Source of the DNA: Ophiosphaerella korrae
Taxonomy: Eukaryota > Ascomycota > Dothideomycetes > Pleosporales > Phaeosphaeriaceae
DNA: 64,000 nucleotides
Assembly (NCBI GenBank): GCA_028456385.1
Contig: JALNQF010000012.1
Location: 124,001-188,000 of the forward strand
Direction: 5' to 3'
In this document: one piece after another, positions 1 through 9,055 of the stretch
Layout: each line of letters begins with the position of its first letter
Numbering within the stretch: position 1 is the first letter of the stretch
Notes under the pieces: generated by a model
Told to the model about the DNA's origin: nothing
What the model saw: the letters and a program-made list of their open reading frames with translations, nothing else
The model's database searches: none
Made by a program: the position numbers and the translations under genes

Positions 1-1144
1 TTATTGACGCCGGGAAGAAGTGCCTCATCTGGCGTCCCATAGTGATAAATAGACCCAAGTTGATATTCTAATCGGGGAATAGACGAACTACTCGTGTTAT
101 CGCCAGGCAGGAATGCGTTGTTGACTGGTACTTCGTAGGTATAATTCAACACCTGCCGAGCGTTTTTGAATTTTCCATACATGTATCTCTTTATCATACC
201 GTATTCGGTATTGTTATACTCTGTAGTATAACCTTGAGTTTTGAGCGGCGCACATTGATGGACAATGCGGAGCTGGAAACGATCTTTGGGTGGAGTGTTG
301 ATTCCGAAATCCTCAAGGCTGTCCAAATACCCAGTGTCCATCATTAGATTGTCGTTCTGCAATTTGCAGATATTGTCTCCAAAGGGGCAAGGGATTCCGC
401 GTGTTGAGGTAAGGGGTAGTCTGGGTTTAATGTATGTGTTGCATCCGTCTGTGTGTGTGTTGTTGGTATAGCATTGCGATCCATAGTTGAGATATGTGTT
501 TGCTCTCTGCGCTTGATCTGGCAGTAACAGTGTGAGTTCTTTGTACTTGCTGTTCGCCTTCTCAAGGCTATAGGCGCCACATCGTGCCCCTTTGAGTAGG
601 ACCTGATTCAGGGTTTCACTGGTGACATTGGACGAAAAGATTGACGCCACTCCAAAGGCAGCGGAAATCGCAAAAGACAGTGCGATTATTGGTAACAGCC
701 GCCAGATGGGTCTCCGGGCTCGTTTCCCTGATCGCCAAGCAAACATGGACATCAAAAGTCTCCATGCGCCATCTTGCGCTGTATCTGAATTACGCAGGAT
801 TGCCTACCTTTGGTGATAAAGCCCATCTTGTGGTTTGCTCGAGGAAAAGTGTCGATGCAGAATGAAACACGCAAGCCGAAAGAAACTGGGCTCATGTTAG
901 ACAATACATGTTGGCTAGGCTGTTCCCTTACCTTTTGCCCACCATGCCAATAAAAATGGCCAAGAAGGCTATTAAGAAGCCACCATTTCGCCTTGTCAAA
1001 GTAATGGTTGCGCCCTGAACCTTTCCATGACTGCGAGAAATATGAAATTAGAACTATTTTCCAAGGCAGCCTTGCACAATTGGAATCTTACCTCCAATTT
1101 GTCCAGAAACCGAGATGGACGTCGTAGGAATTTGACGACGGCAT
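1..1144 (-). pseudogene. fungal multi-spanning membrane protein, one in-frame stop, 3' end outside window
   Basis: Three exons can be read: 1144-1092, 1030-932 and 885 to beyond the left edge, with introns 1091-1031 and 931-886 (GTAAGA..GCAG, GTAAGG..CCAG). The start ATG gives MPSSNSYDVHLGFWTNW. Exon 2 carries a hydrophobic helix ([16 protein letters not shown]), exon 3 a second one (LLPIIALSFAISAAFG) followed by a Cys- and Asn-rich extracellular-type region containing IPCPFGDNICK. This arrangement is that of a large family of uncharacterised membrane proteins in Pleosporales; no function is known. In exon 3 the frame LYHQR-stop-AILRNSDTAQDG is interrupted by TAG at 806-804, where I remember a Gln in relatives; CAG to TAG is one C-to-T change. 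Apart from that the reading is open for the rest of the window. It is either a young pseudogene or an allele; a shorter product could start at ATG 752. Confidence 0.62.
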
Positions 1145-2491
1145 AGTTATCCTGAGTATGGGACCTGAGTACGGGACCTGAGTTCAGGCGTACCATCTAA
1201 CGAGCTTGCAGCGGGAGGAGCCGTTCGTTGATTAAGTGTCAGCATGCGGCGCATTCTGCCTTTTGTATATAAGACATTTACACAGACCCAGTCTTCAAAG
1301 TCAGCAGAACGCAGCAAGGATGGTAACAATAGCAATCCTGGGTTAGCCAGCACCGTCGAAGCTAGAACGCTGGCATCGAGTTTAGAAACCTTCCTACATG
1401 GCCCTGAGGAGCGGTACCCAATGGATCCAACGCCACTGGCTCCCATTTTTGGAAAATGTACATGAAACATGGGTTGCCAAATCGCCCCAGAAATGCAGTG
1501 CTAATATAGCATGTCGCTCTTAGCGATTGGCGCAGATCATTTCCAGCTTGGAGGCTAACATGAGATAGCCGCTCGGGTCGACCAGTAACCGAACGCACAG
1601 CTCTATTTCGGTGGTGGGGTTGCTGACCCAGGGTATATTCAAAGGACTACTTCTGCAAAGTAGGTCCAGATTGGAAAGTCGTTCAGAAATCACGGAGCCT
1701 GTCATCAAAAAGAGTATGTCGATCAGATAGGGTCGGAAAGAGGGAGCGGTGTTGCGATTCATGGTCTATTTTTAGCAGCAAACGTGTGGGGCACCAGCAC
1801 GATGCGCAATACCTTATCATATCCAACCTACTAAGTGCCTATGTGCACATGCTATTGCCATTCCATTCCACTCCTTCTTCAGTTGATTATAAATAGTAGT
1901 CATCATAACATCGTTCCAGTGACGACTAACGATCAAGGAATAATACCCAGGTATTTTGTCTCCTCACACGGCCTCGTGCGTCCCTTTCGACATTCGCACC
2001 ACCAGACGCGGAACTTGGGGGCGAAGTCTACTTGCTCCGAAGTGACTCTACGCCCATCACTCTTCGTAGCAACAATAATAGGTTTCTGTTTGTTGGGAAG
2101 CCTATCTAAACGGATACATGTGCAAGAAAGCGGAAGATGTTGGGCAGTGCCGCATGATCACACTCCGCTAGTTTGAATCGCTTTTCAAATGTTCATGGTT
2201 CTATTTGGCAGCCTTTCTCTTGATAACAAAACCATTTTGGTAATGCTACTCACATACTAGCAAAACTATACACGAAAAGTACCCTTATTCTTGCTATTGG
2301 GGCTGCGCATCTAAGATTTCTATTTATTTTTATTTTTTTTGGAAAATTTACGAAGATGGCATTTCTTGTCTATTTTGCCAAGTTTTTTTTTTGGCATCCA
2401 GCCTTTACACACAGAAAAACCTCAAAGCTGTTTGCTAATTCTCTTCAAACAAAAACCGGAAGGGGATCCCCTTCCATCAAACCAAACTTCC
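1145..2491. other. intergenic, with an unrecognised open stretch at 1520-1762 (minus)
   Basis: No gene is recognised. On the minus strand 1762-1520 is open and protein-like (it contains NPTTEIELCVRLLVDPSGYL) and the same frame can be followed past a stop toward 1400, so it may be a remnant of a gene; I cannot name it. The part next to 2490 is T-rich and is probably the 3' flank of the kinase gene. Confidence 0.35.
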
Positions 2492-3493
2492 TCAAAGTGC
2501 CCAATAATACAACGGTGCGCCAAAATCCCCCCGCTCCCTCCTCCACGCCATATAACCCTTCAGCACCATCGCGGGCAAGTTGCCTGGGTGCGGCCGATCG
2601 CCTGGAGTCTGCTCCAAGCACGCCATCAACAAGCTCCTCAGCGCCCTACTTGCATATTGTTGTGGAATCGGATAGTCCACACTACTGAGCGAATAGCGGG
2701 GACTCGGCACGTTTCTTATGCCCGCCAAACACTGGACGCTCAGCGCCAACATGTATGTGTCGCCCTTGAGCGAGAAATCGGGCGACTCGGGCGGCGCAAA
2801 GCCTGGGGTGCAGCCGCCGCAGAAATCGAAGTTGGAGACGCTCGAGTCCATATCTGCAATGGTGGTGCTCCAGCCAAAGTCGCCGAGCACGACGGTGGGA
2901 TAAGGGTCGTTGTCGTGGCTTGAGGTGCCTTTCCATGTTAGGAAGAGGTTGCCTGGCTTGATGTCGCGGTGGATAATGGAGTTCCAGTAGGGCGCCATTT
3001 CGATTTGTTGGCCCTTGCTGGCTTGCCTCTGGATTGCGGTGGATGACTGGCCTGTGTGTAGGTGGCACAGTGCGATGGAGATATTCCAGAATACTTTCCA
3101 GAGAAAGCCTTCGTCGGGAAGATACTCACGCTTGGAAGCGTATCTACTGATCAGGCTGTCGAGCGAGCCGAGTTCGCAGTGTTGCATGAAGATGCTGCCG
3201 TAGCCCATGCGCGAGAAGTTGAGGTTGAAGGACTCGATACGGATTATGTTGGGGTTGTTGGTGCATTGGAGCATCGCTTTTATCTCTCGTTCTGCGAATC
3301 CCGCTGCGATGGCTCTTGCGCCGATTCGCTTCTCGATATACCTTTTTCCGCTTGGTTTGTGCTTCATGAGATAGACGCCACGGTTGTTGCCGCCATTTTT
3401 GGCTGAAGTCAGTGTTCTCACAAGCACGAATTCTGAGCGTTTAATTGGTAGGAGCATCTTGACGTTTTGCTGTAACGCAAGTGTTTGAAGCAT
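2492..3493 (-). CDS. atypical serine/threonine protein kinase
   Basis: Single-exon gene of 333 residues consisting of little more than a kinase domain. Seen: lysine 55 in YIEKRI, glutamate 70 in the C helix, the catalytic loop HRDIKPGN at 175-182, DFG at 205-207, APPE at 233-236 in the activation segment, and a D..(Y) motif at about 245. The glycine-rich loop is not canonical: where GxGxxG is expected there is SAKNGGNNRG. The HRD-K-N and DFG residues needed for catalysis are all present, so activity is plausible. An insertion of about 25 residues (150-174) lies just before the catalytic loop. It resembles stand-alone fungal kinases of the NEK-like or unclassified groups; substrate and pathway are unknown. 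The next gene is more than 1.6 kb away. Confidence 0.85.
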   Translation of the reverse strand: MLQTLALQQNVKMLLPIKRSEFVLVRTLTSAKNGGNNRGVYLMKHKPSGKRYIEKRIGARAIAAGFAEREIKAMLQCTNNPNIIRIESFNLNFSRMGYGSIFMQHCELGSLDSLISRYASKREYLPDEGFLWKVFWNISIALCHLHTGQSSTAIQRQASKGQQIEMAPYWNSIIHRDIKPGNLFLTWKGTSSHDNDPYPTVVLGDFGWSTTIADMDSSVSNFDFCGGCTPGFAPPESPDFSLKGDTYMLALSVQCLAGIRNVPSPRYSLSSVDYPIPQQYASRALRSLLMACLEQTPGDRPHPGNLPAMVLKGYMAWRRERGDFGAPLYYWAL

Positions 3494-5126
3494 CTCAAAA
3501 GTAGCTTACGGTGCAGAATTTTTGATATGCCGTAACTTTTCGGGGCGTATCGCTTGCGTCCAGTGTAAGATTCAAGAAAGTTGAGTAGCATATATAGAGA
3601 TTATGGCATTGTAGAACTATATGGTTTAGTGAACAGTAGCACTAAGACTTGCTAAGATCAAGGTAATATGTTATGAAAAAAATCTCAGTTTATACATTAG
3701 GACCACAATGAATAATATTAATCTTGTCTTTTCTGATTGTACCGCCTGGGTATTGTGCACTCCCAACAACATTGAGCCCACAAAACACAGTATTGAATCC
3801 CTAAGTCTGGCTTCTATTAAATAAAAAAAGTCATTGTAAATATAATTCCCAACTAGCATGGAATTTATGTAGACATGAAACACAATAAAGACGGAAAGGT
3901 GATATCAAGTCTGGTTTGATAGCGACTACTGGGTAGCAGTCACGTGAATGTCGCCATTGGTCTACCAGGACTGATTTAGTCTACCCATGCCTGCCTGGCA
4001 CTAATCTCAGTCAACTGATAAGCCGAGAATCGGCCATAAAGTTCACGGCACCGGCGACTTCCTGGAAGGAGCAAGGTGCTAGGATGGTCCGGAAGCGTCA
4101 TTGGCCGGCCAACAACTCCTCCTGTACCACAGATGCCCAGTCAATAACCATGGAATCATAAATGATCTTCCCCATCATCTTCTTCGCCGCAACCGCTCCA
4201 ATCCTAACCACCCATGTGACTTCTGTTTTTCAAAGCCACAACCAGCAGCACTCACCCATTCACGTTCAAAACCAGGTCATATGTGTGCTTACAGCATACG
4301 TTTCGCCCGCGTCAGCACTCGATACGGAATCTGATTCTAAGCAAATGCACGTCCCCGCCAGGTGCGACAACGCAGGTACACGAGAAGTATAAGCCGGGGT
4401 ATCGCAACCTCCCTCGTAGCGGATCATTTCGGAAACGGGTAGTTACCGGGCGTGCCCAAGCGGGCCCAACCCCGACTACTGGTTAAAAAAAAAAAAACTA
4501 AAACTCGTTCGTTCAACAGAATTTGCACAGGAAATGAGGGAGTATTAGCGTCAACACAAATGGGAAGAGTTTGCTCAATCAATGAATTTGCAAGCCGATG
4601 AGTCGGTTGATTGGATGGTAGGGCCGAGGACTGGTGTCACTCGGCTGATATTTGAGCTATGGATGGTGGTTTTATTCGTTATTAATTTTGTTTTCGGAAT
4701 TTTGGGAACGGGAGGAGAGCCGGGTGTGCGCGGGTGCCACACGGTGTTTGTACTCTGAATAAGCCCCCAAAATGCCTAGGTTACTGTGAACGAACTCATG
4801 ACAGTATCGCTCTTTTCCATCCTCTTTCGTAGCAGCAGTAGTAGTCTAGCTAGTCTTGAGATCCTCGCTCTATGCGTACTCGGATTCGTACCAAAAATGG
4901 CAGTGCGCATCCAGTGGCCCGCCAGCAATAGAGATTAAATAATTTCAAGGCGACGGTTCTCGTCTCCAAAAATATAAAGTCGAAGTGTAAGAGGGGCGCG
5001 GGCGCAACGAAAGGTAGATGCAATGAAGCGTCCGTAAAAAAATGGAGAAAACGCCGGTAAATGCAGCTCAGATGTTACGCTCATTAAACAACGATGCGGC
5101 AGGAGAGAGAAAAAAAAAAAAGAGAA
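3494..5126. other. intergenic, nothing recognised
   Basis: AT-rich 5' flank of the kinase (3500-3900) followed by mixed sequence. Short A-runs occur at 4487-4497 and 5110-5122. No open frame resembles a protein and no RNA gene was found. Confidence 0.5.
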
Positions 5127-6289
5127 TTAAACTTGGTGACGGTCTTCAAGCTCGAAATCTTTCGCGCTTATCCGACGGTAGAAGGGTACTCGAGTAGAAG
5201 CGAAGCGGTCCAAGTATCGCAGCTTTGGGGATAGCTTTGGGGAACCTGGTTGCTTGTTGAGAACAAAGATCTTGTAGAGTAAGCCAAGAAGAGAAAATCC
5301 AAGGGCAAAGCCGAAGATGGTAACAATGACCCAGTGCCGAGCCAACCAGAAGATGATCTTCACGTCAGTGTTGTGCCAGCTGTTCCCAAGATGATGGGTG
5401 AAGAAGCTCCAGGGATGGTTGTTGTACTCGTCGGGGAAGAGGATGCGTACACGTCCGTCACCTTGGGGGTCTTTGTTGTTGTAGTGTCTCCAGACGAGAC
5501 TGAGATAGAGCGGGCCGGTGGAAGCCATGACGGTGATGTAGGGCATGGGCCATCGACGATTGTAGTCGGTCAGCGAGTCGATGGCCTTGAGGAAGAAGGG
5601 GTGGCGGGGAATAGAGCCCATTGCGTCGTTGGAGATACCGGTAGGCATTGTACGGCGCACCCAGGCTGGGTAGGCGAGCAGAGGATCGAGGCTGCGGTTG
5701 CATCCCTAGAACGTGTTAGCAAGAGTGTGGTTGGGGAGCATATAGAGACGTGCATCATCCAGGTCGATGTAGATTCCTCCAAAGTGGTGCAGAACAAAGT
5801 ATCGGATTGAATCGGCGCGCTGGATGGGATAAGGGTAGCCGTCGTACGTCTCGAGGAACCAGGGATATCTAGAGTGTGTAAGAGTATGATTTGAGAGAGA
5901 CAACATGCAGAGAGACATACTCGGTAGCGATGAACTCGCGCGCCTTCTTATCGGTCCATAGCTGTGTCGAATTAGCGAGCGGTTTGCACAAACGGCGAGG
6001 TGCAGCGTGCCTTGTACTCGTAGTCTGGGTGAAGGTCCAGGCAGCTCTGTTGGGGGCCCTTCCAGTGGGCAGGTATGCTCTCGTTCTTGTAGGTCTGGTG
6101 GATGATCTTGGGGATCAATTGCGGCCGTTGACTTATGGAGCCCGAGTTTGGAGCAGGGAGCTCGCCGCGAAGAATGGCATCCTCGCGACCGGTAGCAATG
6201 AGAAGGCCCAGCAGAGTCCACACACTGTGGACTGCGAAGCCGAGCACCAGGACGGTGACGAGAATGAATATGGTGACGCCTCTCCGCAT
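5127..6289 (-). CDS. SUR1: GT32 mannosyltransferase, inositol phosphorylceramide mannosyltransferase (SUR1/CSH1 type)
   Basis: Four exons: 6289-6011, 5961-5921, 5868-5754 and 5705-5127, giving 337 residues. The N-terminal membrane helix (GVTIFILVTVLVLGF) is followed by the GT32 signature PKIIHQTYKN, then YPWFLETYDGYPYPIQRADS and the DxD-containing GGIYIDLDDGCNR that binds the sugar nucleotide and metal. Two C-terminal hydrophobic segments follow. In the family, the enzyme adds mannose to inositol phosphorylceramide in the Golgi lumen; the YPWFLETYDGY context fits this group better than OCH1. Introns 1 and 3 need GC donors (AAG/GCACGC and GAT/GCACGT); no GT donor restores the conserved EYK-LWTD and DLDD-GCNR junctions. 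Intron 2 is an ordinary GTATGT..TCTAG intron. Confidence 0.88.
5706..5753 (-). other. GC-AG intron 3 of the SUR1-like gene
   Basis: 48-nt intron with donor GCACGT, a GCTAACAC branch-like site and acceptor TTCTAG. It must be removed exactly here to give the conserved DLDDGCNR motif. Confidence 0.8.
5962..6010 (-). other. GC-AG intron 1 of the SUR1-like gene
   Basis: 49-nt intron with donor GCACGC directly after AAG, branch-like GCTAAT and acceptor ACACAG. Removal joins HPDYEYK to LWTDKKAREF in frame. Confidence 0.75.
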
Positions 6290-6663
6290 GTTGGCTGGGC
6301 TGGTTGGTCTGTCCAGTGGTGCGGCCTCCTTTTTCTGATGCAGGGGAACAAACGGCGCGCGCGAACTGGAGGGCTGAGGTGATTAGTGTGCGGTATGCGG
6401 GAGACGTGCTGATTAAAAGAAGTAACAGAATCTAGCAGGGCACTTGGCAGGCCAAAGGACAGAGAAGAGGGAGCAGCAAAGACGGACGCTCAAGGCGCAG
6501 ACAGACGGGCTGGTGGCAGTGCTGAAGCGCACCTCGCTCGACTGAACGGCAGTGCATTGGCCTGACAGGCTGACCCACCTTCGCGGCGACAAATCTCGCT
6601 AGACCAGGGCCCCCGGTGGGAGTCGCAGGCCCGGCCAATTGTGGCTGCATGGCTGGCCCAACA

Positions 6664-6700
6664 GCCACGCCCACGCCCACACCCACGCCCACACCCACCC
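6664..6700. repeat. short tandem repeat, CCCACG/CCCACA hexamers
   Basis: About six imperfect copies of a CCCACR hexamer in the presumed promoter region of the SUR1-like gene. A simple repeat with no coding role. Confidence 0.8.
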
Positions 6701-7436
6701 TTCACATGCCGCACAAAGCACATTCCACGGCCTGAGCAACGCGCAACGTCTTCTCACACGCACACGCCACATAATTACTCCTGCGTCCAAAATGCCCCAT
6801 GTGTCTTGTATCACGCAGCGGCACCGCCCCATCTCACGCGCTGTTACGGCTATTCCTGGCCCATGTTGCGTGTGCCTCGTAGGCGTGCGTAAGTTGGCCA
6901 TGACGACCACATGCATAACTTTAACCCGCAGTGCCTTTCTCGCCTGCACTTGGGCCGCGAACCGAGCTACATGACCGTATTCCGCGTAGTAGGCTTCGTA
7001 CTGTCTATCGCTGCCCAGTCAGCCGCCCTGGTGCCTCAAGCAAATCACCGGCCGTTGAAACCGTGTATGAAAATCACCGGCCGCAAGAATTCCCTCACTC
7101 GTCAGACCCTCTCGTCGCAAACAAGCCCTGCATCAGACGCGAACTCTTCCAGGGTTAACCTTCTGCTAGTCGAGCATGATAACCTGCTGCACCAAGACGA
7201 TGCAGTCGATGCGGTACGTAGTCCCCAGCATGACGTCGCCATTGGTGAAAACTACACCGCCGGCTACGACCACCTATCGCCCACTCAACTGGCCTAGAGC
7301 AAAATGTGCCTGTCAGATGGCCACGCGCGCTTGTCGATAAACGACGACGCAACCTCTATGAGCACGTCACGCCCTAGATTCCTGGTTTTCTGCTCTTCTG
7401 CTAGGTGAGTCTCCGTGAAGAGGCGGTCGGCAACGC

Positions 7437-7457
7437 TTGCACTGCAACTTTTAGCGC
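7437..7457 (+). repeat. dispersed motif copy (TTGCACTGCAACTTTTAGCGC)
   Basis: One of about eight copies of a 20-bp motif found only between genes in this window. No partner in inverse orientation was seen within 600 bp. Confidence 0.55.
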
Positions 7458-8236
7458 GTACTAGGGAGTTCTGCGCAACGAGAACAACGTGGTCTAGCAA
7501 GAAGCAACAAGTCTAGACTCAGCAAACTACGTGCCGTTATTTCACAGATATATGCGTCGCTTGTCGCTGCTTAAGAGGCTAATAGCATCTTGAACTTCCC
7601 ATTACCCCACCATGCAGTCGTTGCTATATACATCGACTCCAAGTACCAGGGCCCAACCAATCACCGTCTAGGCGATACATTTGTGAAGATGTCAGCCACG
7701 ATCAACACCTGCCGCAATCCTGCCTATTCAGGAAAGTTGAGAACATACACCTCTTTTCACCTCGCAATATCTAATCAAACAGGCCCATTGGCTCTACTCT
7801 CTTGCCTGCACTTCCCCGCCCTACACGCTACGAGGCCCACTCTTCCATGATAGACTTCCCGCTTCCCTCAGCGTGTTCCACGTTCAACCTCAACAGAGTC
7901 TGTTACAGTGGGCAGTTCTGCTTGCCGGCGCGATGAAGGCGAGCCGGCGGCCTAACTCCGAAAAAAGCCAGACACACAGGGCAATATCAGCCCGAAAGGG
8001 CAAGTTTGCACTTCTTCTGTGGATTGCGGTCGGACATGTTCGCCGCTGCAGAGAGACGCAGTGGGTTGGCTAGGCATCGAGGTCCGATGGACAGACTGCG
8101 AATAATAACATGTGGCACCAGTAGGAAGGTGAGATGGTGCACGGGCCTGTGGTGCTGATTGGATGCATCAAGCCAAGTATCTGTCGTCTAGATAAGAAGT
8201 TAGGGAGAAGACACTTGAATGGCAGAAGTTGACAGG

Positions 8237-8771
8237 TCAAAAGTCTGAATCTTCTTCTTCGATGATGGCCTGGGAGAGAAGGCTTCCTCGTCTGCGTGGC
8301 CCAGCTACATTCTTCAAGACGACCGGATCCTCTTTTTTCAGGCGCTGGGCAGCTCTGAAGTCGGCGGTAGTGCGTCCGTGGTCACGTGGACGGGGCTTGA
8401 GGGCCGAGCCGGATTCGAGGTGAAGCGCTGACGAGAGGAACTTGAAGAGCATGAAGACGAGGGCGCCGGCTATGCACCCTATGAGGCCGGCCGTGCCCAG
8501 GTAGATGTACAGCACCTGGGTTGTGTCAGGATTGGAAACGGATGGGCAGCGAACGAGTCAGTGGTACTTCAATGTGGTTGAGCCATTGGGCAGTGAATGG
8601 AAAGGCGATGATGGTAATGAGGGTGTGTGCGAGATGGATCAAGGGCAGCAGCAGGAAGGTGACGAGGGTCCATATTGGAGAAAGAAGGAAGACAAGGCCG
8701 TGGAACAGACGGCTGATTGGCCACCACACGACATAGAGCAGCAGATAGAAGACGACGCCCACGCTGGCCAT
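8237..8771 (-). CDS. small conserved fungal membrane protein
   Basis: Two exons, 8771-8568 and 8515-8237, joined across a 52-nt intron (GTACCA..CCCAG) in phase 0, giving 160 residues. The ATG at 8771 has a good context (GCCATGG) and opens with MASVGVVFYLLLYVVWW. There are about three hydrophobic segments: residues 4-18, 27-60 (a long double segment) and 70-95 (YLGTAGLIGCIAGALVFMLF). A basic, then acidic tail ends in EEEDSDF. I do not recognise a named family; a membrane protein of this length and shape is common in Pezizomycotina genomes. It is transcribed divergently from the AMPK beta gene, 284 bp away. Confidence 0.75.
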
Positions 8772-9055
8772 GGCTGGCAAGGAATAGTGCTGGTACAATG
8801 CTATGGTAGTTTTGGTAGTGTTGGTAGTTTTTGGTAGCTGAGAAGGAGTAGGACGGCGGTAGTGATTGGCCCGCGCGGGGCGGCTAGTTGATACAGACAG
8901 TTCCGTATCGGCGATGCTGCAGCTATGCAAATCGCAATCCCTGTGGGCCACGGCATGCGAGGCCGAGTGCTAAGCTGGACATCGTGAAGAGCACAAACTG
9001 CCTCGCCTGGTTCCATGAGACCGTGGGAGCGCTCGCCCACCCCGCAGCCGGCGCC
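8772..9055. promoter_or_regulatory. shared divergent promoter, small membrane protein / AMPK beta
   Basis: 284 bp between two divergent start codons. No specific factor site is claimed. Confidence 0.5.

Larger units (their letters stand above)
6290..8236. other. intergenic, nothing recognised as a gene
   Basis: Upstream region of the SUR1-like gene and 3' flank of the small membrane protein gene. It contains a C/A-rich tandem repeat at 6664-6700 and one copy of the dispersed motif at 7437-7457. An open frame at 6911-7297 has no recognisable protein character and is not annotated. Confidence 0.5.

Noticed and set aside
4380..4490. tRNA-like sequence (TGCCCAAGCGGG)
   Set aside because: It resembles an A box, but no matching B box, acceptor stem or anticodon arm could be folded.
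6911..7297. 128-codon plus-strand frame
   Set aside because: No family character, overlaps minus-strand frames of similar quality, and lies in a non-conserved upstream region.
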